This document shows, piece after piece, positions 38,172 through 46,647 of a DNA stretch of 64,000 nt. Source of the DNA: Planctomycetaceae bacterium. Lineage in GTDB: Bacteria > Planctomycetota > Planctomycetia > Planctomycetales > Planctomycetaceae. The notes under the pieces were generated by a model. That model ran no database searches, was not told where the DNA came from, and saw only the letters and a list, made by a program, of their open reading frames with translations. A program made the translations under genes and the position numbers. Position 1 is the first letter of the stretch, and each line of letters opens with the position of its first letter. The stretch covers positions 1 through 64,000 of the forward strand of contig JAJDEI010000108.1 of the NCBI GenBank assembly GCA_029259845.1. Reading direction: 5' to 3'.

Positions 38172-41100
38172 ATGCCTGCCACTGACCATTACTGGCGTCC
38201 TCTGGGCACGATGCACAAGGTGTTTGCCTTGAGTGCGATTGTGCTGCTGGCAAGTACCATTTTTATGATGGCCAGGGACCATCGGGATGAGTGGCGGGAG
38301 TACCAATCCGAAGCGGACCAGTTGCAGGCCGCCAAGTTGCAGCAAACTCTGGACACGCTGACCGGTGGTGAGTACGAGGCCAAGCTCGACGATCTCAAGA
38401 AGCAACGCAAGGCTGCCGAGCAGGAGATTGCCCGGCAGGCCGACAACGTCGCCCCCTTGGAGGAACGGATTAGTGAACTCCAGGGTGAGAAGGACCTGCT
38501 CACCCGGCAGATGAAGTTTAAGGGGGCGGAGCGTGATGTCGCCCGGGCGGACTATGACATCGGCGTGCGGGACGATGTGCCAGCAGAGGTGCTGGTGCGT
38601 CTCCAGGCCGAGTTTGACGGCAGGCAAGCCGAGTACAACGGCTTCTCGCTGCGGCTGAACCAGAAGAAGGCCGAATTGGCGGATGCCAAGGGCCAATTGG
38701 CCGCTGTCACGGCACGTCGCGACGAACTCAACGAGGAGTTGAAGAAACTGCAGGCGGATGCCGTGCTGATTGCCAAAGCCCTCGATTCCATTGCGCCCAA
38801 GAGCCGGTTCCGGCGGTTCAAGCGTTGGCTGATGCTTCAGCCCATCGTCGACGGGTTTAACTCGCCACACCACATCAACCAGGAGTGGTTGCCCGATCTT
38901 CCGATCACCTACGGGATGGCGACGACCGCCCGTTTCGACCGGTGTCGTACGTGCCACCTGAACATCGCCGATTTCGGTGCGGGCAATGTGCCCAATTTTC
39001 CGCAGGGTGAGCAGACCGACCTGGCGGCCAACGTGTTTGCGCAGCCGTTTTCGTCACATCCGAATCCTGACGTGTACGTTTCCTCGACAAGCCCGCATCC
39101 CATGCCGGCGTTTGGCTGCACGATCTGCCATGACGGAGACGGGTCGGGGACCAGTTTCCAGAATGCGGAGCACACACCCGACAATCCGGCGGAAGCCGAG
39201 TTATGGGCCGGTGAGCACCACTGGCATTCGAATCATTTCTGGGAATTCCCGATGCAACCGAACCGGTTCATCGAGTCCACCTGTCTCAAATGCCATCACA
39301 GCGTGACCGAACTTGGGGTCAACGATAAGTTTGGCGCGACCGCTCCCAAGGTGTTCGAGGGGTACGAACTCATCAAGACGTACGGCTGTTTCGGCTGCCA
39401 CGAGATCAATGGGTTCGATGGCCCCGAGTCGATTGGCCCGGACCTGCGTCTGGAGCCGCAAACCGAGCAAGAGTTGGCCAAGTATGCTGCTGATCCGAAC
39501 CAGATTCCGGGCCGCCAGCGGAAAGTCGGCCCCTCGCTGCGGCATGTGGCCTCCAAGACGACTCCCGAATTCATCGCCTACTGGACGGAGATGCCGAGCC
39601 GTTTTCGGCCGGACACAAAGATGCCGCAGTTCTTCCACCTGACCAATCAGGAGGACGAACTGGCGGAGAAATACCAGCCGGTGCAACTCGCAGCGGTTGC
39701 CGCTTTCCTTGAGGCGAAGTCGCAGCCGCTTGAATTGAAACAGCCCCAACAGGGTTACCAGCCGAGCGCAGAACGAGGCAAGGAAGCGTTTTCCCGCCGC
39801 GGATGCCTGGCCTGTCACTCTCACGACGATCCCTCCTTTGAGGGGGCGACGGCGACGTTTGGTCCCAACCTCACCAAGGTCCACGAAAAGATCAGGCCGG
39901 GCGAGGAGGGTTTCCGGTGGCTGTATACGTGGATTCGCGATCCGATGCGGCACCACGAACGGACACGCATGCCCAACCTGTTCCTTGAGCCGGAAGGCGA
40001 AGGGGACAAGTACGTCGACCCGGCCGCAGACATCGCCGCATTCCTCCTCGCTGGCGGGCCACGCGAGTTTCCGGCGATTTCGGTCGAGACGGAGGCCCTC
40101 GACGAACTGGTCGGTCTGTTCGCCCGCGAGACGCTGTCGGAGGCGAGGTACGAGCAGATGTTGGCGGGCCGCGCTTATCCCCGGTCAATTGAGTCGATCA
40201 AGGGCGATGAGATTGAACTGGCCCGCCACGAGGGCGATCCTGAGCAGGTCAGCGACGAAGTGTGGCGGCAGCGGAAGATGCAGTATGTGGGACGTCGGAC
40301 GATTGACTTCTACGGCTGTCATGGCTGTCACGACATCCCTGAATTCGAGTCTTCCCGACCGATCGGAACCGCCCTGCAAGATTGGGGCCGCAAGGACACG
40401 TCGAAACTCGCCCTGGAGCACATCGAGGAGTTTCTGCATCATCACAGCAGTGATGGGCACGGCGATGGCGAGTCGTTGCCGGAGCATCTGGCCGACGTCA
40501 TTGTCAACGAGGCCAACAACCCCGGACAGGAGAGCGAAGAAGACCTCTCAGCCGCGTTTTTCTATGAGAGCCTGCAGCACCATGGTCATCCCGGTTTCAT
40601 CTGGCAGAAGCTGCGTCAGCCTCGGAGTTATGATTACAAGAAGACCGAGACGAAGGGCTACCACGAGCGGCTGCGGATGCCCAGGTTCCCGTTCAACGAG
40701 CGGCAGATCGAATCCATCGCCACGTTTGTGCTCGGTCTGGTCGCCGACCCGCCGCCGGAGCAGTACCAGTTCCGGCCGGACGGCCCCAAGGCGGACAAGA
40801 TCGAAGGCGAGCGGGTGCTGGCCAAGTACAACTGTGCCGGTTGCCACATCCTGGAGTTGCCGGAGATCGAGTACGGCGTGAATCCGGATAAACTGTTAGA
40901 ATCCGCCTTGGGGCCGGGCGACTTCCAGGAATCGCTCGATCTTCTGCTGCGGTTGAAGCCGCCGCGGCAGGGACTGACGGGAGAGGAACTGGAGTCTGGG
41001 GATCAGGTGGTCAGCTTCCGGGGCCTGATCTTCGCAGAGCCGGACTTTGAGGAGGATCCCGAGTTCCAGGAGTACAGTTTCGATCTCTGGGACACGCTGC

Positions 41101-41930
41101 AGGTCGGGGACAAGCTGCTGTTTCCCGGATCGAAAATGCTGGTGCTGGCGTCGAAGATGATCGAGCAGAAGGCGGCCCGTGGGGGCAACTTCGCGCAGTG
41201 GCTGGTGCCACATCTCATGGAATCTCAGACGAAGGGGAACCGGGCGCTGGCGTGGCAGGCATCACCGCCACCGTTGCACGATGAAGGGCAGAAAGTCCAG
41301 ACGCCGTGGTTGTACCGGTTCCTTAAGGATCCGCATCAGATTCGTCACACCACGGTGCTGCGAATGCCCCGCTTCAACATGAGCGATGCGGAGGCGCAGG
41401 CGTTGGCGAACTACTTCGCGGCCAGCGACGCCGTTCCGTATCCTTACCAGTCGATTCCGCAGCAGCAGCCGGACTATCTGGACGCCGCCACCGCGGCCTT
41501 CGAACATGAGTTCCCCGGGGCCGAAGACGGATACCTGGATGCGGCCTGGAAGGTCGTCAACGTGGGAGGGCAGCAGGCGTTGTGCCGCAAGTGCCACGCC
41601 GTTGGCGGGCATCCGTATCAGGCGACCGACCCAGCCAAGGACATCCGAGGTCCCAACCTGGATTTAGTCTCCCAGCGTTTACGGGCGGATTGGCTGTTGT
41701 TGTGGATCGAACATCCGTCGTGGATCACTCCTTACACTTCGATGCCGGTCAACTTTACGAAGAACCAGAAAAAGCTTCCGGAGTTGTTCGGGGGTGACGG
41801 GTTCAAACAGTCCGTCGCTGCCCGGGACGTCCTGCTGAACTATTCCGACCTGATGGAAGCGATTGGTAAGATTGCCTACGAGCCGGTGGGCGCACCCGTT
41901 GACGGACAGGCCGGCTCGGGAGGGGAATGA
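38172..41930 (+). CDS. Octahaem c-type cytochrome with N-terminal coiled coil
   Basis: The 1252-residue protein has one membrane anchor (about residues 15-34), then a long coiled coil (about 45-205, rich in Glu, Lys, Gln, Ala and Leu). Eight CxxCH haem sites follow: CRTCH (258), CTICH (316), CLKCH (371), CFGCH (406), CLACH (545), CHGCH (716), CAGCH (888), CRKCH (1138). Methionine or histidine sixth ligands are likely from the many RMPRF and TRMPN segments after haems. It replaces cytochrome c1 in the bc cluster, where it should carry electrons from the Rieske protein to the dihaem cytochrome or oxidase. I do not know a named family of this architecture. Confidence 0.92.
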   Translation: MPATDHYWRPLGTMHKVFALSAIVLLASTIFMMARDHRDEWREYQSEADQLQAAKLQQTLDTLTGGEYEAKLDDLKKQRKAAEQEIARQADNVAPLEERISELQGEKDLLTRQMKFKGAERDVARADYDIGVRDDVPAEVLVRLQAEFDGRQAEYNGFSLRLNQKKAELADAKGQLAAVTARRDELNEELKKLQADAVLIAKALDSIAPKSRFRRFKRWLMLQPIVDGFNSPHHINQEWLPDLPITYGMATTARFDRCRTCHLNIADFGAGNVPNFPQGEQTDLAANVFAQPFSSHPNPDVYVSSTSPHPMPAFGCTICHDGDGSGTSFQNAEHTPDNPAEAELWAGEHHWHSNHFWEFPMQPNRFIESTCLKCHHSVTELGVNDKFGATAPKVFEGYELIKTYGCFGCHEINGFDGPESIGPDLRLEPQTEQELAKYAADPNQIPGRQRKVGPSLRHVASKTTPEFIAYWTEMPSRFRPDTKMPQFFHLTNQEDELAEKYQPVQLAAVAAFLEAKSQPLELKQPQQGYQPSAERGKEAFSRRGCLACHSHDDPSFEGATATFGPNLTKVHEKIRPGEEGFRWLYTWIRDPMRHHERTRMPNLFLEPEGEGDKYVDPAADIAAFLLAGGPREFPAISVETEALDELVGLFARETLSEARYEQMLAGRAYPRSIESIKGDEIELARHEGDPEQVSDEVWRQRKMQYVGRRTIDFYGCHGCHDIPEFESSRPIGTALQDWGRKDTSKLALEHIEEFLHHHSSDGHGDGESLPEHLADVIVNEANNPGQESEEDLSAAFFYESLQHHGHPGFIWQKLRQPRSYDYKKTETKGYHERLRMPRFPFNERQIESIATFVLGLVADPPPEQYQFRPDGPKADKIEGERVLAKYNCAGCHILELPEIEYGVNPDKLLESALGPGDFQESLDLLLRLKPPRQGLTGEELESGDQVVSFRGLIFAEPDFEEDPEFQEYSFDLWDTLQVGDKLLFPGSKMLVLASKMIEQKAARGGNFAQWLVPHLMESQTKGNRALAWQASPPPLHDEGQKVQTPWLYRFLKDPHQIRHTTVLRMPRFNMSDAEAQALANYFAASDAVPYPYQSIPQQQPDYLDAATAAFEHEFPGAEDGYLDAAWKVVNVGGQQALCRKCHAVGGHPYQATDPAKDIRGPNLDLVSQRLRADWLLLWIEHPSWITPYTSMPVNFTKNQKKLPELFGGDGFKQSVAARDVLLNYSDLMEAIGKIAYEPVGAPVDGQAGSGGE

Positions 41931-41946
41931 CACCTTGATACCTGAA

Positions 41947-42864
41947 ATGCAAACCAAAAACGCCCCGCGGCATTTGACGTTGGTCGCTGCCGGCCTGACG
42001 ATGCTGGCATTGTCGCTCTCGGGCTGCGAGCAGGGCTTGGGAGGCGGTGCTGTCGCTGTTCCGACGGTCCGGATTCTTCCGGACGCTGAGGCGGCAGGTG
42101 TGGAGATCGGCGGGGCGGCTGAGGACGTGCAAGTGGCCGGTTACGGGACGTTGCGTGGCCGGATCATTCTGGACGGCGCGGCACCCAGTCTGCCCACGAC
42201 GGTGCAGCAGGCCCAGATCAAGCCGGCTGATGCGGCCGTCTGCGTGTTTGGCGAGATTCCCCACCACGAGAATCTCATCGTTGCCGCCGACGGGGCGTTG
42301 GCAAACGTGTTCGTCTATCTCCCGAAAGCTCCTCCCGGCACCAAGCAGCCTGAAGGGACACCCGAGCCGGTCAAATTCGACCAGAAGGTCTGTACGTTCA
42401 GGCCCCATTGCCTGATCGTCCAGACCGACCAGACGGTGCTCGTGCTGAACAGCGACAGTATCGCTCACAACACGCACACCTATCCCAATCGAAACCCCGG
42501 TTTCAATAGCACGGTTTCTCCCGGAGAACAGGTGGGTGTGCCCTTGGTGTACCAGCGGTCGGAGTCGAAGCCGGTGCGGGTGACGTGTGACTTCCATGCC
42601 TGGATGGGCGCCTTCCATTTGCCGCTTGACCACCCTTACGGGGCGTTGACCGGGGAAGACGGCACGTTCGAGATCACGGATTTGCCTGCCGGGAAGCATC
42701 AATTCACCATCTGGCACGAGGTCGCCGGGGACATCCAAAAACGTTACGACGTCGAAATCCCCGTTGATGGCGTGGCGGAAGTTGAGATTCACGTTGCCGC
42801 TCAGAGCTTTTCGAGCTTCAAGGGGCCGCGCTCAAAACGGGTCGTCTTGTCAATGATTCCCTGA
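41947..42864 (+). CDS. Cupredoxin-like lipoprotein, first of two tandem copies
   Basis: The protein has 305 residues from the ATG at 41947. The lipobox is LALSLSGC (about residues 20-27). A C-terminal domain of about 200 residues carries candidate copper ligands: His in SIAHNTHTYPN and the CDFHAWM block, spaced Cys-x2-His-x2-Met. A carboxypeptidase-regulatory-like tail follows (YGALTGEDGTFEITDLPAG). The spacing of the CxxHxxM block is shorter than that of plastocyanin (Cys-x2-His-x4-Met), so copper binding is an inference. It directly follows the octahaem cytochrome gene and is a probable electron carrier or copper donor. Confidence 0.8.
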   Translation: MQTKNAPRHLTLVAAGLTMLALSLSGCEQGLGGGAVAVPTVRILPDAEAAGVEIGGAAEDVQVAGYGTLRGRIILDGAAPSLPTTVQQAQIKPADAAVCVFGEIPHHENLIVAADGALANVFVYLPKAPPGTKQPEGTPEPVKFDQKVCTFRPHCLIVQTDQTVLVLNSDSIAHNTHTYPNRNPGFNSTVSPGEQVGVPLVYQRSESKPVRVTCDFHAWMGAFHLPLDHPYGALTGEDGTFEITDLPAGKHQFTIWHEVAGDIQKRYDVEIPVDGVAEVEIHVAAQSFSSFKGPRSKRVVLSMIP

Positions 42865-42928
42865 GGTTGGCGGTCCCGTCAGTTCGGTCCCACGGCATAC
42901 ATGTTACGGTCCCAATGAGGTCTTCATT

Positions 42929-44002
42929 ATGACTCGCCCTTTTCCCTTGCTCGTGCTTGCGACAGTGATGGCTGCCGGCCTGTGGTTGTCCGGTTGTGGC
43001 GGCCAAAGCTCCGAAACGAAGAGCACCACCGTCATCACGCCTCCCAGTGAGCAGCCGCAGGCCGCGGAAGAGAAGGAAGAGGCAGCCGACGCTCCGGCAG
43101 CCGTGGCCGAGTCCGAGCCGGTCGAATCAACGCCGGCGGAATCCAGTCCGAAACCTGCCGAAGAGCCGAAGCCGGAAGAACCCAAGCCGGAAGTTGCGGC
43201 AACGACAGCCGAGGTGTTGCCCGAGCCCGAAGCGAAACCAAAAGCTCCGGCGACCGATCCGGCGGCGGCCGTTGAGTCTTCGACGGCAACAGCGACCGAT
43301 GGTGCGGTGCCTGCATCGGTGACGTTGGGGGCCGCACCCGGCGGCACGGTCTTTAAGGGGCGCGTGGTCGTGAAAGGCACAGCAGCCGCGCCCAAGCCAA
43401 CGGTCCCGAACAAAGACGCATTCTGCATCGCCCTGGGGGAGATTCCGGACGATTCGCTGGTCATCAGTGATGACGGGGGGCTGGCGAACGTGTTTGTCTG
43501 GTTACGGAAATTGCCCGCCGGAGCCGAGGTCCCTCCTGTTCCGGAGGAAGCCGCCGTTCTCGACAACGCCAAGTGCAGCTTCAAGCCGCATTCATTCGTG
43601 CTGCGGGTGGGACAGAAAATGCTTGTCAAGAATGCCGACCCCACGGCCCATAACACGCGGATCAGCCCCATTCGCAACAATGCCTTTAATCAGACGATCG
43701 CGCCGAACGACCGGAAGGGGGTCGAAGTCGTTTACCAGCAACCGGAACTGGTCCCCATCAAGACCCAATGTGACATCCATCCCTGGATGGGCAGTTTCCA
43801 CTTCCCGGTCGATCATCCCTGGGCCGCTGTCACCGACGCGAATGGCAACTTTGAAATTACCGGCTTGCCGGCGGGCGACTTGGTGTTTCGGTTGTGGCAC
43901 GAGCGGATGGGGTACGTGGCCCGTTCGGTGAAAGTCACGATTGCGGACGGGGAGACGGCCGAGCAGACTTTTGAAGTCGATGCTGCCAAGCTGGCCGAGT
44001 AA
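42929..44002 (+). CDS. Cupredoxin-like lipoprotein, second tandem copy
   Basis: This 357-residue paralogue of the preceding gene has the lipobox WLSGC at about residues 18-23. A Pro/Glu/Ala-rich linker (about 30-125, with PKPEEPKPE repeats) probably spans from the membrane to the domain. The domain has TAHNTRISPIRNNAFN, the CDIHPWMGSFHFPVDHPW block (Cys-x2-His-x2-Met) and NGNFEITGLPAGDLVFRLW. The two genes are 64 bp apart and were probably produced by a duplication. The long flexible linker is present only in this copy. Copper binding and redox role are inferred. Confidence 0.8.
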   Translation: MTRPFPLLVLATVMAAGLWLSGCGGQSSETKSTTVITPPSEQPQAAEEKEEAADAPAAVAESEPVESTPAESSPKPAEEPKPEEPKPEVAATTAEVLPEPEAKPKAPATDPAAAVESSTATATDGAVPASVTLGAAPGGTVFKGRVVVKGTAAAPKPTVPNKDAFCIALGEIPDDSLVISDDGGLANVFVWLRKLPAGAEVPPVPEEAAVLDNAKCSFKPHSFVLRVGQKMLVKNADPTAHNTRISPIRNNAFNQTIAPNDRKGVEVVYQQPELVPIKTQCDIHPWMGSFHFPVDHPWAAVTDANGNFEITGLPAGDLVFRLWHERMGYVARSVKVTIADGETAEQTFEVDAAKLAE

Positions 44003-44095
44003 CGCCGGAATCCAAAGGGTGAGGACGGTCGCTGTGATGCGGACGGGAAACGAAGGAGATGTCGTGCAGGTTGGCCTGAATGGGAGGTTCTCCTC

Positions 44096-45577
44096 GTGAG
44101 AGTCGGATTGTTGATCATTGGTGCGGCTGCTCTGGCGGCGGTCGTCGGCTGCGGCGGGCAGCGGGCGGAATTCAAGAGCCGCGAGGACCTCAGCGACCTC
44201 ATTCCCGAGGCACAGGCGCACGTCCGCCAAGTGCTCGATGGGGATGATGAACATGTCGGACATTTTGGCAGTCCGTTGAATTCGATTGCCTGGGAACGGC
44301 TGCCGGTCCGGTTTCACGGTGCGGTGGGCGTCTTCGCCGAGAACGCAGGGGATGGCTCCGGTGCATTGACGAAGCTCAAAGTCACTCTGGCTGAGCTGAA
44401 TCGGCCCATTGAGCCGGGACAGGAACTGGTGTGGGTCTCCGGAAAGTATGTGGGGCAGCCGTCACCGCACGTCGTTTCGTACGACTCGAAGACGAACACC
44501 GTGGAGATCAAACCGGCGGTTTCTGTCCCACCAGATGCGGGCGACCGGTTTGCCGTCGCGCCGGGAGCGGTCTTGAAACATGGCCGCATGCTGTATGCCG
44601 AGCATTGCCAACACTGTCATGGAGTGACCGGTGACGGCGGCGGGCCGACGGCCAAGTATCTCAATCCGAAGCCCCGCGACTACCGGTTGGGGAAGTTCAA
44701 ATTCACGTCGACGGCGACGCCTGCACGAGCACGGCGGGAGGATCTGGCCCGCATCATTGAAGACGGGATCCCCGGCACGTATATGCCGTCGTTCAAGTTG
44801 TTGGAGCCGGAGGAATCGCAGGCGATTGTGGAATACGTGCGTTGGCTGGCAATGCGGGGCGAAATCGAATTCAAGCTGGTCCAGTCGCTTAAGAATGACT
44901 ACTCGATCGAGGCGGTCGAGTCGACGATTGAGTCGGCCCGCAAGGCCGATGAGGGCCTGTCGAACAGCGCAGCCCGTGAGCAAATCATTGCTGAAATGCA
45001 GGAATATCTGGCTGGCGACTGGCTGGAAGAATTCAACGACGATACGAAGTTTCAGTCGGAGCAGTGGCGGAACGCGGAGCAGCCGGACGCCGTCGTGTTG
45101 CCCAAGGTGGCCCGTGTGCCGGATACGCCCGAGTCGCGAGCCCGCGGCAGGAAACTGTACCTGGGTCAACGAGCCAAGTGTGCGACGTGTCATGGAGAGT
45201 CCGGTTTGGGGGACGGTTCCCAGACGCTGGCTGTCCAGAAGAATCCCATGACAAACGAGGACTACGATACGCCGGGGCTGTTTGACGACTGGGGGAATCC
45301 GCTCAAGCCGCGGAACCTGACGCGGGGCATCTACCGCGGCGGACGTCGGCCGGTCGATCTGTACCGGCGCATTCATGTCGGAATCAAAGGGACACCGATG
45401 CCCGCGTTTGGCACGGTGCTCAAGGATGAGGAAATCTGGGACCTCGTGAACTATGTGACGCATGTTCCTTTCGAGGCTCGCGAACGACGTCCGGGTGATG
45501 GAGGCGCTGAATCAGGTGCGGATGCCCCCAAGGTTGCGGCGAGCAAAAGTGGGCCGTCGTTGCAGGTCGCGAACTAG
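44096..45577 (+). CDS. Dihaem c-type cytochrome, lipoprotein
   Basis: This 493-residue protein starts at the GTG at 44096 behind GGGAGG. A signal with lipobox AAVVGC (about residues 14-19) is followed by about 130 residues without haem. The first haem site is CQHCHGVTGDGGG, with methionine ligand candidate GTYMPSF. The second is CATCHGESGLGDGS, with GTPMPAFG. Each domain has the class I cytochrome c layout. It sits just before coxB, whose product has no fused cytochrome c domain, so this is a likely direct electron donor to the oxidase. Confidence 0.92.
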   Translation: MRVGLLIIGAAALAAVVGCGGQRAEFKSREDLSDLIPEAQAHVRQVLDGDDEHVGHFGSPLNSIAWERLPVRFHGAVGVFAENAGDGSGALTKLKVTLAELNRPIEPGQELVWVSGKYVGQPSPHVVSYDSKTNTVEIKPAVSVPPDAGDRFAVAPGAVLKHGRMLYAEHCQHCHGVTGDGGGPTAKYLNPKPRDYRLGKFKFTSTATPARARREDLARIIEDGIPGTYMPSFKLLEPEESQAIVEYVRWLAMRGEIEFKLVQSLKNDYSIEAVESTIESARKADEGLSNSAAREQIIAEMQEYLAGDWLEEFNDDTKFQSEQWRNAEQPDAVVLPKVARVPDTPESRARGRKLYLGQRAKCATCHGESGLGDGSQTLAVQKNPMTNEDYDTPGLFDDWGNPLKPRNLTRGIYRGGRRPVDLYRRIHVGIKGTPMPAFGTVLKDEEIWDLVNYVTHVPFEARERRPGDGGAESGADAPKVAASKSGPSLQVAN

Positions 45578-45705
45578 CGAGTGCGGATTGTCGGCTGCAA
45601 GCCTGTTGTGAAGCGAGAGCTTGCGTGGGGGCAGTGGTGTCCAGGATTTCGATTTTGCGTCGAAATCTGGGAGTTGGTGTTGGTTGTTGCAATGGAGCGA
45701 TCGCC

Positions 45706-46554
45706 GTGAAGCGTTTCTGGTGTCTGTTTTTCATGTTCTGGCCAATCACGGCGGTGATCGTGTGCTGGCTGGCGCCCGGCTGGAACTGGTGGTTCCCTCA
45801 GGGTCCTGCCGGCGACGGACTTGCGTCGTCGCCGCTCGGTCGGCGGATCGATGACCTGTTCTACATGATTCTGGTGATCACCTCGATTACTTTTGTGGGC
45901 ACGCAGGTTGCGCTCGGTTATGTGTTGTTCACCGGGGCAAGGCGGGGCGATCAGCCGGCGGATGCGGAAGAGGGCGAGAAAGCCTGGTACACGCATGGCA
46001 GCCATAACCTCGAGGTCATGTGGTCGATTGTGCCGGCGGGGATCCTGTTGTTCATCGCCCTTTACCAGATGGATGTCTGGGCCGAATATCGGGTTCGGAA
46101 TGAGTTTCCAAAACAGGTCCAGAGCGGTCCTCTAGCCGAAGTGACCGCGAGACAGTTTGAGTGGCGGATTCGCTATCCGGGCCTCGATGAAGAGGGCAAT
46201 CCGCTGCCCCTGATGGCGGAGCCGCAGCCGACCGACCTTTATACGGTCAACGACTTGCACCTCCCATCGGGGAAACCGGTGATGATTAACCTCCGATCCG
46301 CCGACGTACAGCATTCATTTTTCCTGCCGGAGCTCCGCGTCAAACAGGATGCCGTGCCCGGACTTGTGATCCCTGTCTGGTTTGAGACGAAAAAAAGTGC
46401 GAACTATGCCCTGCTGTGTGCGGAGCTGTGCGGCTGGGGCCACTATAAGATGAAGGCACGCTTGGTGACTCAGCCCGAGGAAGAATGGCGGGGATGGCTG
46501 CGTGACCTCCACGCGGAGCAGACCGACGACGGCGTGCCGGAACAAGCCGAGTAG
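45706..46554 (+). CDS. coxB: Cytochrome c oxidase subunit II
   Basis: The protein has 282 residues with the GTG start at 45706, preceded by GGAG; an upstream in-frame start at 45625 gives an implausible Arg/Cys-rich N-terminus. Two membrane helices (about 8-28 and 45-70, plus a strand in the NLEVMWSIVPAGILLFIALYQ segment, here split) are followed by the CuA domain. Ligands are His in ADVQHSFFLPELRVKQD and the CAELCGWGHYKM block. It accepts electrons from cytochrome c and passes them to haem a of CoxA, which is encoded next. Confidence 0.95.
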   Translation: MKRFWCLFFMFWPITAVIVCWLAPGWNWWFPQGPAGDGLASSPLGRRIDDLFYMILVITSITFVGTQVALGYVLFTGARRGDQPADAEEGEKAWYTHGSHNLEVMWSIVPAGILLFIALYQMDVWAEYRVRNEFPKQVQSGPLAEVTARQFEWRIRYPGLDEEGNPLPLMAEPQPTDLYTVNDLHLPSGKPVMINLRSADVQHSFFLPELRVKQDAVPGLVIPVWFETKKSANYALLCAELCGWGHYKMKARLVTQPEEEWRGWLRDLHAEQTDDGVPEQAE

Positions 46555-46647
46555 AGAGTGGGTCGTTGGTAGTGGATCGCCATTGCCCATGACCCGTTGC
46601 GATGCATTCGCGACCCACGACCAACTAACGACTACCCACGAGAAACC
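46555..46647. repeat. Word-repeat spacer before coxA
   Basis: This spacer of about 93 bp is built from short related words. GTGGGTCG (46558-46565) pairs with CGACCCAC (46611-46618). The end ACGACCAACTAACGACTACC is largely a permutation of the reverse complement of the start GTCGTTGGTAGTGG. Similar degenerate word structure is seen before other genes of this cluster. It may form a hairpin in the leader of the coxA transcript. Confidence 0.4.

Noticed and set aside
38097-38957. Minus-strand frame of 286 codons opposite the octahaem cytochrome
   Set aside because: It is antisense to the coiled coil; the apparent Leu-rich composition comes from reversed Gln/Glu/Lys codons.
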